A stretch of 40,665 nt of DNA. Source: a virus. The first letter of the stretch is position 1. Each line of letters begins with the position of its first letter. The position numbers and the translations under genes were made by a program. The notes beneath the pieces were generated by a model, which ran no database searches, was not told where the DNA came from, and worked only from the letters and a program-made list of their open reading frames with translations. Below, piece after piece: positions 15,433 to 23,682 of the stretch. The DNA lies in the IMG/VR virus record IMGVR_UViG_3300046514_000643, positions 1 through 40,665 of that record, one strand, 5' to 3'.

Positions 15433-18400
15433 TCACCTCCTGGAGTTGCTCTTGTTGACCCTATTCACCGCGCTGGCGGTTTCCTGGGCCGACACGACCA
15501 CCTGGACGCCGGTGAGCGCGTCGGCGAGCGCGGCGCCCAGGTCGCCCTGCCCGGCCATCACGCCGGCAAGCCGGTTCGTGGCGTCGGCCTGAGCCTGCCC
15601 GGCGACCGCGGCCTTCTGGGTGAAGTCGGGCACCGACGGGATGATCGGCGCGCCCACGCCGGGTGTGGTGATGTTCATGGCGTCGCTGACGGCGGCGGCC
15701 ATCCGCGCGGCCTCGCCGACCGCCGCGCCCGTCTTCAGCTTGATGCCGTCGGCGAGCGCCTGGACGATCGACATACCGGAGTAGAGCGTCCAGCCGCGCC
15801 CGGAGAACGGACCCTCCTTCGCCGGCGAGAAGGGGAGCAGTGATCGGACCTTCCCGAGGATGTCCTTCACGACGCCGCCCAGCGCTCCGGCGGCGGCCTT
15901 GATGCCGTCGATGAGCCCCTGAATGATCGCCTTGCCCGCGCGGAAGAGCACGCCACCCAGGTCGCCCAGGGCCCCCAGGATTTTGCCGGGGATGCCCTTC
16001 ACCCAGTTGATCAGGTTGACGGCGCCCTCCGCGGTCGCCTGCACGGCGGAGTTCCAGGTCCGGTTGAAGAAGTCGCGGATGTTGGAGATCAAGTTTCCGA
16101 TGGCGGTGATGGCGCGGCCGGGGAGGTTGCGGAAGAAGTCGACGACGGCCACGACGCCTTCGGCCACGGCAGTCTTGGCGCTGTTCCAGGTGTTGACGAA
16201 GAAGTCGCGCAGGCCCGTCGCGAGCGACTGGATGCCGGCCCAGATCTTGCCGGGGAGCGAGGCGAAGAAGCTGCCGACCGCGTCGACACCGTTGATCACC
16301 GCCGTCTTCGCGGCTTCCCAGGCGTTCACGAAGAAGTCGCGGAGCCCGGTCGCGAGAGTCTGAAGGGCATCCCAGATTCGTCCCGGCAGGGCGTGGAAGA
16401 AGTTCACCACGGCTTCGATGCCCTGGGTGGTGACCTGCACACCCCACTTGAACGCGGCCACGAGCGCGTCGCCGATGATCTGGACCAGCTTGCCCAGCGC
16501 GAAGAAGATCTGGATGGGCAGCGCGATCATCTCGGCGATGACCCACTCGACGCCCTGGACGGTGGCCTGGAGCATGAACTTCGCGGCCTTCAGGAAAGCG
16601 TCCCACACGATCCCCGGCAACTTGGCCAGGAAGTTTCCGATCTTGCCCGGTAGGGACTCGACGAAGCTCAAGGCGGCGTTGAACCCGTCCTTGATCTTGC
16701 TGCCCAGGTTGACGAAGAAGTCGCCGACGGAGCCCGCCGCGGACGCGATGCCCGATCCGATGCCCTTGAAGAAGTCGACGATCTTCGTGATGACGCCCTG
16801 GAAGAAGGACGCGATGTTGTTCCAGATCGCCGTCACGTTCGTCTTGAAGTCGGTGAAGAAGTTCACCACGCCGGTGACGACCTTCTGGACGATGCCCAGG
16901 AAACCGACCAGGGCCGGCACGACCTTCCCGAGGATCACCGCGGCCGTCTGGATCATCGGCGTTTCGGTGGCGGCCCACAGCTTGATCAACGGCGGCAGGA
17001 TCGTAGTGATCAGCTGCACGAGCGGCGGTACGAGCGGCAAGATCGCGGGCAGCAAGCTGAGGAAGGCACTCGCCACCTGGACGACGCTGTCGACCAGGGT
17101 CGGAATCTGCGGGATGATCAACCCCAGGGCCTGGACCAGCGTGCCCGACAGCGAGTCGAGCACCGGCGTCAGCGCGGTGAACAGCTTGCCGAAGGCGTCG
17201 GCCAGCTTCGGCAGCACCGGCGCGAGCTGGGCGCCCAGGCCCTCGACGAGCTTCGTCACCGGCGGCGCCAGCGTCTCGATCGCCTTGCCCAGCACCCCGC
17301 CGATCAGGCCGGCCAGCTTGCCGACGATCGGCAGGAGCGCCGTGATTACCGGTGCCAGCGCGGTCAGGGCGCGGCCGAAGCCGTCGGCGAAGGCCTTGAT
17401 CCCCGGCATGGCCGCGGTGAGCCCGTCCCCGACCGCCTTGACGATCGTGGCCAGCGGGCCCTGGAGGCTGGCGCCGAGCTGGGCGAGGATGCCGATGATC
17501 GGCTGGATCACGGACCCGAGGGCCTTGATCACCTGGGACAGGCCGGTGATGATCGCCTGCACCTGGCCGGACGCTGCGATCTGGGCGAAAGCGTCGCCGA
17601 CCGACTTGAGCAGCGAGCCGAACGCGTCCCCGAGCTGCCTCAGCTGGGGCGCGACCGCGGCGCCCAGGTTGAGGAAGCCCTGGACGAAGGCGTTGATTCC
17701 GGGCTGCATGCCCTGGATGAAGCTGGCCGTCTGATTGAACAAGTCGCGGATCTTCGCGAGGTTCCCGCTCTGGGTGACCAGGTTCGTGATCTGGGTGACG
17801 GTGCCGCCCAGCGCGGTCGCCATCCCCTGGAGCCCGGTCGTGGCCGCGCCGAACAACGCCGGCAGCTTCGCCACCGCGGGCGCGAGGGCGTGTTCGAAGC
17901 TCGCGGAGACCTTCGTCTTCAGGCTGTCCACTGCGGGACCCAGCGGCTGGAACGCCTTCTTGATGCCGTCGAGCCCGAGCAGGATAGCGCCGAGGGCGAC
18001 GCCGCCGACCGCGGCCAGCGCGGGCAGCGCGGTGATGAGGCCGCCGATGGGCGCGGCGATCGCGGCGATGCCGCCGCCCATCAACGTCGCCTTGCTTGTG
18101 AGCACGTCCATCACACCGGAGCCGGCTGACCCCATCGCGGAGAATTGCTTCTGGATCAACGACATCGGCGACTTGGCCACGTTGTCGATCAGCTTGCCGA
18201 AGAAGGACGTGTCCGTGCCCAGCTTCCGGAGCTTCGTGGACAGCGTCGTGCCCTCGTCGCCGGAGTCCTTCGTCCTCTTGCGGAAGATGTCCAGGGAGCC
18301 GCTGACCGAAGAGAGGACTTTCGAGCTGTCCACAAGCGACTTGAACCAGCTCTTTTGCTGGACCTCGCCGTCCTTTTGAACCTTGGTCAGCTGGCCGTGC

Positions 18401-18756
18401 GCCGTCGCGAGCTTCTGAGTTGCGATGGTCACCTTGTCGGCGACCACCGACTCCTCCGCGCGGGCCTTGGTCAGGTTCCGCTCTGCCGCGCTGATCTCGT
18501 TGGTGCTGGCCGTGCCACTCCGACGGAGGTTTTCGAGCTTGGCCTCCGTCTCGATGGTGCCGCGGTGGGCCGCGTTCAGAGCATCCTCGGAGTTGATCAG
18601 GTCAAGCTCTGCCTTGCGGAGGTTCTGAGTCATCTTGACCAGGGGATCAGTGTCGATCTTCACGCCCTTGAGCGCGTCGTTCAGGTCCCGGTTGATCGAC
18701 TTCTTCAGGTCGTCGGCCAGCGCGTCGATCCGAACGGACGCTTCACCAATCAGCAC
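15433..18756 (-). CDS. Tape measure protein
   Basis: Protein of 1107 aa that sets tail length and probably helps DNA entry. Residues 1-170 form a coiled coil (ADDLKKSINRDLNDALKG ... AERNLTKARAEESVV). The middle is a long run of hydrophobic helices. Residues near 780-940 contain four repeats of about 42 aa with a shared FF..LPG.IW motif (listed separately). By the common rule of about 1.5 angstroms per residue the tail would be around 165 nm long. The GTG at 18756 has an AGGAGG site. It follows the chaperone genes as expected. Confidence 0.95.
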   Translation of the reverse strand: MLIGEASVRIDALADDLKKSINRDLNDALKGVKIDTDPLVKMTQNLRKAELDLINSEDALNAAHRGTIETEAKLENLRRSGTASTNEISAAERNLTKARAEESVVADKVTIATQKLATAHGQLTKVQKDGEVQQKSWFKSLVDSSKVLSSVSGSLDIFRKRTKDSGDEGTTLSTKLRKLGTDTSFFGKLIDNVAKSPMSLIQKQFSAMGSAGSGVMDVLTSKATLMGGGIAAIAAPIGGLITALPALAAVGGVALGAILLGLDGIKKAFQPLGPAVDSLKTKVSASFEHALAPAVAKLPALFGAATTGLQGMATALGGTVTQITNLVTQSGNLAKIRDLFNQTASFIQGMQPGINAFVQGFLNLGAAVAPQLRQLGDAFGSLLKSVGDAFAQIAASGQVQAIITGLSQVIKALGSVIQPIIGILAQLGASLQGPLATIVKAVGDGLTAAMPGIKAFADGFGRALTALAPVITALLPIVGKLAGLIGGVLGKAIETLAPPVTKLVEGLGAQLAPVLPKLADAFGKLFTALTPVLDSLSGTLVQALGLIIPQIPTLVDSVVQVASAFLSLLPAILPLVPPLVQLITTILPPLIKLWAATETPMIQTAAVILGKVVPALVGFLGIVQKVVTGVVNFFTDFKTNVTAIWNNIASFFQGVITKIVDFFKGIGSGIASAAGSVGDFFVNLGSKIKDGFNAALSFVESLPGKIGNFLAKLPGIVWDAFLKAAKFMLQATVQGVEWVIAEMIALPIQIFFALGKLVQIIGDALVAAFKWGVQVTTQGIEAVVNFFHALPGRIWDALQTLATGLRDFFVNAWEAAKTAVINGVDAVGSFFASLPGKIWAGIQSLATGLRDFFVNTWNSAKTAVAEGVVAVVDFFRNLPGRAITAIGNLISNIRDFFNRTWNSAVQATAEGAVNLINWVKGIPGKILGALGDLGGVLFRAGKAIIQGLIDGIKAAAGALGGVVKDILGKVRSLLPFSPAKEGPFSGRGWTLYSGMSIVQALADGIKLKTGAAVGEAARMAAAVSDAMNITTPGVGAPIIPSVPDFTQKAAVAGQAQADATNRLAGVMAGQGDLGAALADALTGVQVVVSAQETASAVNRVNKSNSRR
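15940..16415 (-). repeat. Four tandem repeats within the tape measure gene
   Basis: Units begin near 16410, 16284, 16160 and 16024. The first two share LATGLRDFFVN and AKTAV with only conservative changes between; the third and fourth are more diverged (LPGRAITAIG, IPGKILGAL). This indicates internal duplication that would lengthen the tail. Confidence 0.7.
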
Positions 18757-18767
18757 CGGCCGGCCTC

Positions 18768-19070
18768 CTACCCGTTCAGCAACCCGCCCCCCAGCGCTTG
18801 CTGCTCAGGCGTGATGCCCCAGGTCTCCCTGGCCGCCGTCGGATCGATCTGGGCATCAACGGCCGTGAGCGCATCCTCGACCTTTTTGATGTCCTCGACC
18901 GGAGTCTCCAGCATGATGACGAACAGCGCGTCCAACCAGCCGGAAAGCGGTGTCCGTGGACCGCGGCCGTCGAGCCCCGCCAAGCCGGCCATGGCCAGGC
19001 GCCCGTTGGTGTACCGGTCGTGGAAGGTGGACTGGGCGATGGTCAGCAGACCTACCGCCCGGTGGTAGGG
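18768..19070 (-). CDS. Tail assembly chaperone C-terminal extension (-1 frame)
   Basis: Second chaperone ORF, placed directly before the tape measure gene. It has no ribosome site at its first ATG (18992), and the open -1 frame runs back into the end of the previous gene, encoding YHRAVGLLTIAQSTFHDRY before that ATG. The content and position match the T part of the G/GT pair of siphophages, made by -1 frameshifting. A possible slip is at codon CCT (19069-19067), which can re-pair as CCC in the -1 frame; no canonical X XXY YYZ heptamer is seen there. The product would end at 18768, with about 98 residues added. Confidence 0.7.
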   Translation of the reverse strand, partial: PYHRAVGLLTIAQSTFHDRYTNGRLAMAGLAGLDGRGPRTPLSGWLDALFVIMLETPVEDIKKVEDALTAVDAQIDPTAARETWGITPEQQALGGGLLNG

Positions 19071-19711
19071 CGCCCGCCGCTCACCTTGAACAGGTCCTGC
19101 ATGACCTGGACGACGGTGTTGATCTGGATCTTCGCCGTCTCGTCCTCGAACATCAGCTTGTGCAGCCGTCGGCGCGACGACCCGGCTTCGAAGGCCTCGA
19201 ACTTCCCTCGCTCGCCGATCGGACGGATCGAGCCGTCCGGCGCCCGGAAGTTCGCCGGTTCGAGCAGCTGCTCCTCGTCCTCATCCTCGGTGCCGATCAC
19301 CAGCGTGGTCCCGGGCTCGATGCGCTTCGGCACCCGCGGCAGCTCATGGAACTCCCACGACAGCGGAACGCCATCGTTGTTCTTGATCATGCGCGGGAGG
19401 ATGTCCCGGAGCACGAGAAGGAGCTTCGAGCCGTCGTCGGAGTTCGCGGCCACCGCGAACCGCGTGAAGTCGGACGAGGACGGGTCGGGATGGCCGACGA
19501 AGTCGTGCTCCCGAATCTCGCGCTCACCGGCGTCGTCCTCGTGCACCACGCGCAGGGAGAAGGGGACTTCGGGGATCTCGGGAACCGTGTCGGGTCCGTA
19601 CGTCTTGGGCATGAGGACGCTCCAGGTCATTCGTAGGAAACTGATCAGCAGAAACAGCGAGAGTGCGCCCGCCAGGCCCGCGGCGACGGACACGAGAAGG
19701 CGATCCATCAT
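19052..19711 (-). CDS. Tail assembly chaperone
   Basis: Protein of 219 aa from the ATG at 19711, which overlaps the upstream stop by 4 nt. The soluble part from residue 34 (MPKTYGPDTVPEIPEVPF) to the C-terminal EDETAKIQINTVVQVMQDLF fits a gpG-type tail assembly chaperone, which keeps the tape measure soluble during tail assembly. Residues 5-27 are strongly hydrophobic (LLVSVAAGLAGALSLFLLIS), unusual for this family. An internal ATG at 19612 with GGAG 7 nt upstream would give the 186-aa soluble form. I give the longer form but consider the shorter one more likely to be the chaperone. Confidence 0.7.
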   Translation of the reverse strand: MMDRLLVSVAAGLAGALSLFLLISFLRMTWSVLMPKTYGPDTVPEIPEVPFSLRVVHEDDAGEREIREHDFVGHPDPSSSDFTRFAVAANSDDGSKLLLVLRDILPRMIKNNDGVPLSWEFHELPRVPKRIEPGTTLVIGTEDEDEEQLLEPANFRAPDGSIRPIGERGKFEAFEAGSSRRRLHKLMFEDETAKIQINTVVQVMQDLFKVSGGRPTTGR

Positions 19712-20136
19712 CTGGCCGCCTGGGTGATGGAGTCGCGGACGAAGTTGTTCGCGCGCGTGCCCGGGTGGCGGACCTCGCGGGCGAACCGGACAGCGCCGCC
19801 GGACATGAAGCGCAGGGCGGCATTCGGACGGTCCGCCCGCGCGCGGATGACGTGCGCCGGCGTGCCGTACAGGATGTACCCGAGGTAGTCGGTTTGGCCC
19901 TGCCTGCCCATGATCACGTCCACGTACGGGCGCCATCCGTTGTTGCCCTCGTTCTTGCGCGAGGTGGCCGCGAGACGGCCGGTCCGCCGCGGAACCCGGC
20001 GGAGCTGGTACTGCTGCACGTTGTTCGCCCGTCGACGAAGGTCGCGCTTGATCGGCCCGTTCGGGTCGTTGACGAATCGGGCGAACTCGCCGTCGTTGAC
20101 GCCGCCGTGCACCGACTTGATCACCAGCTGGGCCAC
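19708..20136 (-). CDS. HK97 gp10-like tail completion protein
   Basis: Protein of 142 aa that fits the HK97 gp10 family of head-tail joining proteins. It is basic at its centre (LRRRANNVQQYQLRRVPRRTGRLAATSR), which matches the conserved P.RTG.L motif, followed by a strand region (WRPYVDVIMGRQ) and a helical C-terminus. It probably binds at the neck or tail end. Its GTG start at 20136 overlaps the previous stop by one base, and its stop overlaps the next ATG by 4 nt. Confidence 0.75.
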   Translation of the reverse strand: MAQLVIKSVHGGVNDGEFARFVNDPNGPIKRDLRRRANNVQQYQLRRVPRRTGRLAATSRKNEGNNGWRPYVDVIMGRQGQTDYLGYILYGTPAHVIRARADRPNAALRFMSGGAVRFAREVRHPGTRANNFVRDSITQAAR

Positions 20137-20699
20137 TACAGCACCACCGGATCAGGCAGCGCGAGCAACGCCTCCACCGAGTAGGCGATGGACGCCTCGA
20201 TGGCGTAGAAGGCGCCCGTCGGACCCAGCGGGGCGACCGGTCCCACGTCGACGGGGACGTTCTTCGGCGCCCAGTCCGGCGGGTTGCTGCCGACGTTCAC
20301 CAGCGCCTGGGAGAGCAGCGCCATGTCCACGAGCATCTGGCGCCCGGCGGCGTCGGTCTCTTCGTTGCTCGGGTAGCCCGCGGCGGTGCACGAGCCTGCG
20401 CACCGCACGATCTGGATCATGTAGCTGACCGCGCGGTAGGTCATCACCGACGCCGGAGTACCGACCCGCGGCCGGAGTGCCGTCGTTCCGGTGCCGCCCG
20501 CGGCGTCGATGATGCCGCCGGTGCCGACGCTGAACTGTTCGCAGTCCCAGGCATCCAGGGACAGCTGGCCGGGCGCGATGCGGCGGGCTGCCGGAAGCGC
20601 GACGTTGTTCGCCGTGAAGTGGTCGGTAACGTAGGCCGCGATGTTCTCCGCGTACGAAACGAGATCCGGCCCCGTCTTCGGCAGCACATCGGGGTTCAC
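20136..20699 (-). CDS. Probable tail terminator protein
   Basis: Protein of 187 aa located two genes before the tail chaperones. It starts with a helix (DLVSYAENIAAYVTDHFTAN), has mixed alpha/beta content in the centre (MTYRAVSYMIQIVRCAG) and ends with a strand that includes FYAIEASIAYSVEALLAL. Size and place match tail terminators, which cap the tail tube and join it to the head. The GTG at 20699 overlaps the upstream stop by 4 nt. The assignment rests mainly on gene order. Confidence 0.6.
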   Translation of the reverse strand: MNPDVLPKTGPDLVSYAENIAAYVTDHFTANNVALPAARRIAPGQLSLDAWDCEQFSVGTGGIIDAAGGTGTTALRPRVGTPASVMTYRAVSYMIQIVRCAGSCTAAGYPSNEETDAAGRQMLVDMALLSQALVNVGSNPPDWAPKNVPVDVGPVAPLGPTGAFYAIEASIAYSVEALLALPDPVVL

Positions 20700-20920
20700 C
20701 GCCGCGCCACCTTCGCCCGCGCGGCCTCCATCTCCGCCGCGGTGGGCGTGCGGCGCGGCCGACGACCCTTGCGCGCCGGGCGCTTCTCCTCCACGGCGGC
20801 GGGCTTAGGCGGAGTGGGCTCCACGACGGGCGCGGGCGGCGGGGTGGTGTCTTCGTCCGGCGGCGGCTCCGCGTGACCGGAGAAGGGATCGTGCGGCCTG
20901 ATCAGCGTCATGCCGGACAT
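20696..20920 (-). CDS. Hypothetical Pro-rich small protein (74 aa)
   Basis: Short protein with an acidic, proline-rich middle (PPPDEDTTPPPAPVVEP) and a basic tail (KRPARKGRRPRRTPTAAEM). Function is unknown; head-tail joint regions of actinophages often have a small gene here. Two in-frame ATG codons, 20920 and 20911, are possible starts. Neither has a good ribosome site. The first lies 9 nt after a -10-like CAAGAT next to the variant palindrome, so leaderless translation is possible. Confidence 0.6.
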   Translation of the reverse strand: MSGMTLIRPHDPFSGHAEPPPDEDTTPPPAPVVEPTPPKPAAVEEKRPARKGRRPRRTPTAAEMEAARAKVARR

Positions 20921-20929
20921 CGTAGCCGG

Positions 20930-20952
20930 ATCTTGCCCCCTTAAGCAGGGGG
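20930..20952 (-). promoter_or_regulatory. Variant palindrome site in structural operon
   Basis: CCCCCTTAAGCAGGGGG (20936-20952) has the arm spacing of the other sites, followed on the minus strand by CAAGAT. The CTTG-type -35 box is missing. The TAA stop of the connector gene sits inside the palindrome. It could be a weaker operator or an internal promoter. Confidence 0.45.
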
Positions 20953-21783
20953 ACCGATCCGTGTACCGGTCGGCATGTCCGGCGTCCACACGGCCGCGCG
21001 CATGGTCCGCCGGCCGCCGCCCTTGAGCGTGGGATTCACCGACTCGATCCAGGTGTCCACCGCAGGGACGCCAGTACGGCGTTCCTTCAGATACACCGAC
21101 GGGTCCAGGGTGATCGAGATTCCCTGGCGCACCACCTGGGTGGCGTTCTGCGGGATCGCGCACTGCTCACCGCACCAGGACTTCACCAGCTCGATTGCCA
21201 GCGTCACGCACGCGACAATCCCGCCCATCGGCGGGTTGTCGCCCTTGGTGTAGGTGATGGTGGTCGGGCCGGTCACGCCGCACACCGACCAGGCCTTGCC
21301 GTCGACCCGCTCCAGCCAGCCGGACTTGCTCAGCCGGTATGCCGACGGATCGATCACCGTGGCGTCGCCCAGCACCACGGACGTGATGGCCGTGGTGTCC
21401 ACCTCCAGCTGGACGGCGGTCGGGGATGGGTGGCCGCCGCGCCACGCCGAGCTGTAGCCCCACGAGTCGTAGATCGAGCCGCCCCACGAGCCCCCGAGCC
21501 GGTACCAGCACCCGCACGTCCACGCGGCCGGCCACAGCGCGGAGCCGATGTTCGACGGCCTGGAGCGAAGGATCATCCGGTCGGTGCAGCCCTCGCCGCG
21601 CCACTGCCGCCCGGTCAGCTCGTAGAGCTGCTCCGCGGCCATGCGCAGGATCGTCACCCACTGGTCATCGCTGGCCTTCGCCCGGAACGTCTCCGGGATG
21701 TTGCTCGGAGACGCCCACGGCCCGCACAGGATGGTGCTGGCCTGTGCGGGCGGGACATCGGGGATCGGGAGCGGCTGGCTCAC
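20941..21783 (-). CDS. Head-to-tail connector (adaptor-like)
   Basis: Protein of 280 aa after the major tail protein gene. The start is PSNIPETFRAKASDDQWVTI and a helix LRMAAEQLYELTGRQWRGEG typical of adaptor proteins (gp6/gp15-like), which carry N-terminal helices that dock on the portal. A central strand region (TAVQLEVDTTAITSVVLGD) and VDTWIESVNPTL near the C-terminus support the family, in which the C-terminal segment reaches into the joint. It has several Cys residues. The GTG at 21783 overlaps the upstream stop by 4 nt; this order after the tail protein is unusual. Confidence 0.7.
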   Translation of the reverse strand: MSQPLPIPDVPPAQASTILCGPWASPSNIPETFRAKASDDQWVTILRMAAEQLYELTGRQWRGEGCTDRMILRSRPSNIGSALWPAAWTCGCWYRLGGSWGGSIYDSWGYSSAWRGGHPSPTAVQLEVDTTAITSVVLGDATVIDPSAYRLSKSGWLERVDGKAWSVCGVTGPTTITYTKGDNPPMGGIVACVTLAIELVKSWCGEQCAIPQNATQVVRQGISITLDPSVYLKERRTGVPAVDTWIESVNPTLKGGGRRTMRAAVWTPDMPTGTRIGPPA

Positions 21784-22445
21784 GTCTGGGCGATCACCGG
21801 GACGAAGCCGGCGTCCATGTTCGGCAGCGTCGCCTCGCGGACGTACTGCCAGACGCGATCCGACGGGTAGGTGAAGTCGTCGTTCGGGCCACTGCCCCAG
21901 CCCGAGTTCTGGACCGAGTAGCCGTCGAACTCGGGCAGCATCGCGGAGTCGCCGCCCAGGACCCACGAGCCCGACGGGATCAGGAACGTCTTCGGCAGCA
22001 CCCAGTGGAAGTACGGCAGCGTGCCGGCCATCGAGCTGCCGATGATGGCGCGCGTCCAGAACTCCAGGCTGACGCCGTTCGGGGTCTCCTCCACGCCGGT
22101 CTGCGGAGCCCGGTACCCAATCTGGTTCGGGATGGTGGCGGAGTCCGAGATGGTGTCACCGCCGATCAGGAACTGGAGCAGGTTCGGGTCCGGCGTGCAG
22201 ACCTGGAGCCCGGCGATGGAACCGCGCTTCAGGGTGTAGGGCGCCTGGTAGTTGACGCACGCCACGCCGGTGCCGTTGAGCTGGGTGACCTGCTTGGCGT
22301 CCTCGTACTCCAGGCCGACCTCAACCTTCACCAGGGCGTCGCTGACGTAGCTGTTCTGGGCGCCCACGATGGGCAGCCCAGCCGCGTCGAGCTTCGTAGC
22401 GCGAAGGCCAAGCGCGAACAGCGTGCCCGCACCGTCATAAGCCAT
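21780..22445 (-). CDS. Major tail protein
   Basis: Protein of 221 aa that probably forms the tail tube. It has a beta-rich pattern: GAGTLFALGLRATKLDAAG at the start, a central segment TLKRGSIAGLQVCTPDPNL, NGVSLEFWTRAIIGSS near residue 122 and YFHWVLPKTFLIPSGSWVLG, closing with SDRVWQYVREATLPN. It resembles tail tube proteins of actinophages in these strands. A strong GAGGAG site precedes the ATG at 22445. It lies upstream of the connectors, which differs from the usual order. Confidence 0.72.
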   Translation of the reverse strand: MAYDGAGTLFALGLRATKLDAAGLPIVGAQNSYVSDALVKVEVGLEYEDAKQVTQLNGTGVACVNYQAPYTLKRGSIAGLQVCTPDPNLLQFLIGGDTISDSATIPNQIGYRAPQTGVEETPNGVSLEFWTRAIIGSSMAGTLPYFHWVLPKTFLIPSGSWVLGGDSAMLPEFDGYSVQNSGWGSGPNDDFTYPSDRVWQYVREATLPNMDAGFVPVIAQT

Positions 22446-22457
22446 GATCGTTTCTCC

Positions 22458-23603
22458 TCACGGTTCCGGGAACTGGATCGCGTAGTGGCAGCAGGGATCG
22501 AACGCCACGCCGAACATGCGGTCCGCCCACAAGGTCCGGAGATTGGTACGGCGGTCGACCGTGACCGCGTCGTCATCCGGGGTGGGTACCACCGGGGACA
22601 GCCGCGCGAGCACGGGCCCGGTCGCATACGCCCAGTTCCCCGCTCGGGGTGCGGGCGCGACGCCGGGAGTAGTGGTGGCCACCGTGACGCCAGGCGTGAC
22701 GCCGCCCGTCAGTGAGCTGGTGGCCGTCATCTGGGGCACGTTGCCCAGCGTGGACGGGAAGGTCACCGTGTACGGGCCGGTTCCGGTGACGGTGACGCCG
22801 CCCAGGCCGGACAGCGCGCGCAGGGCCGCCTGGACCACCGAAGCGGCCGCGTTGAAGGCGATAGCGGCCGTGGTTCCCGCTCCCGCAATCGGCACGGTCA
22901 GGGTGAAGGTTCCGCCCGTCGGAGCGCCGCCGATGGTGACCGTCTGGACTTCGGCGGTGCCGCCGTCGAGCGGGCCCAGCCCGGAGTAGCCGGCGTCGGC
23001 CACCACGATCGCATCGGTGAAGGTGCGGATCTCGTTGCCCGCGCGGAGCAGCTGGGCGGCCACCTGGGTTGCGTACCGGATCGGCACGTGCAGGATGACC
23101 TGCTGCCCCTTGGTCTGCTCGCGTGCCGACTGCTCCAGGTAGCCCAGGGCGTCGAGCGCGGACGTGGCACCGGTGAGTACCGTGGCGTTGCCGTCGGAGA
23201 GGTACGGGTTCATGGTGCTGCCGTCGAGCGCCGGGGTCGGGAACGGATCGGCCACCGTACCGGCGCCGGTCCACAGCTCGCGGGCCACGGCGTACGAGGC
23301 GACCGCCTGGGCCTGCCGGAGCAGCCGCGCCAGGTGCTGATCCCGTCCGAGCTGGCCGGTGGAGCACACGTCCTTCAGCCGGTACGCCGACGGCTGCACG
23401 TAGACCGGAGCGCTCAGCGTGCCGTCTGTGTCGCCCGGGTCCGCGCAGGCCGCGAACACCTGGAGCTGAGGGCACGTCTCGCCGGCGAAGGCGAACCCGT
23501 TGGCCCACCGGTCGTCGGGGCTCGCGGGCGGGACCGCGGTCGCGAGCAGGTTCGCGGAGGTTTGCGCCGCAGCGTGAGGCGCGTCTACCGGCTGGTAGTA
23601 CAC
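22458..23603 (-). CDS. Virion structural protein with Ig-like insert
   Basis: Protein of 381 aa directly after the major capsid gene. Its outer parts (VDAPHAAAQTSANLLATAV ... WADRMFGVAFDPCCHYAIQF) resemble structural proteins of other actinophages whose exact role I cannot name. Residues about 215-310 form an Ig-like beta sandwich (VQTVTIGGAPTGGTFTLTV ... PYTVTFPSTLGNVPQMTA) seen as an insert in many phage surface proteins. It is rich in Gly and Thr. Possible roles are head decoration or a head/neck component. A GGAG site precedes the GTG at 23603. Confidence 0.72.
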   Translation of the reverse strand: MYYQPVDAPHAAAQTSANLLATAVPPASPDDRWANGFAFAGETCPQLQVFAACADPGDTDGTLSAPVYVQPSAYRLKDVCSTGQLGRDQHLARLLRQAQAVASYAVARELWTGAGTVADPFPTPALDGSTMNPYLSDGNATVLTGATSALDALGYLEQSAREQTKGQQVILHVPIRYATQVAAQLLRAGNEIRTFTDAIVVADAGYSGLGPLDGGTAEVQTVTIGGAPTGGTFTLTVPIAGAGTTAAIAFNAAASVVQAALRALSGLGGVTVTGTGPYTVTFPSTLGNVPQMTATSSLTGGVTPGVTVATTTPGVAPAPRAGNWAYATGPVLARLSPVVPTPDDDAVTVDRRTNLRTLWADRMFGVAFDPCCHYAIQFPEP

Positions 23604-23641
23604 GTGGCGCTCCTTTCAGCGGATGGCCGGGCCAGGATGAA

Positions 23642-23676
23642 CCGGAGGGCCCCCGTCGGGGTGGGGAGCCCTCCGG
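23642..23676 (-). terminator. Hairpin after major capsid gene
   Basis: A 9-bp stem (CCGGAGGGC with GCCCTCCGG) that encloses a second stem CCCCGTCGGGG lies just after the capsid stop. There is no U-run. It may partly end transcription or protect the capsid mRNA, so that capsid protein is made in excess over tail proteins. Confidence 0.55.
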
Positions 23677-23682
23677 CGGTCA

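Noticed and set aside
15461-16978. Off-frame 505-aa frame inside the tape measure gene
   Set aside because: Arg/Gly/His-rich shadow of the tape measure coding sequence.
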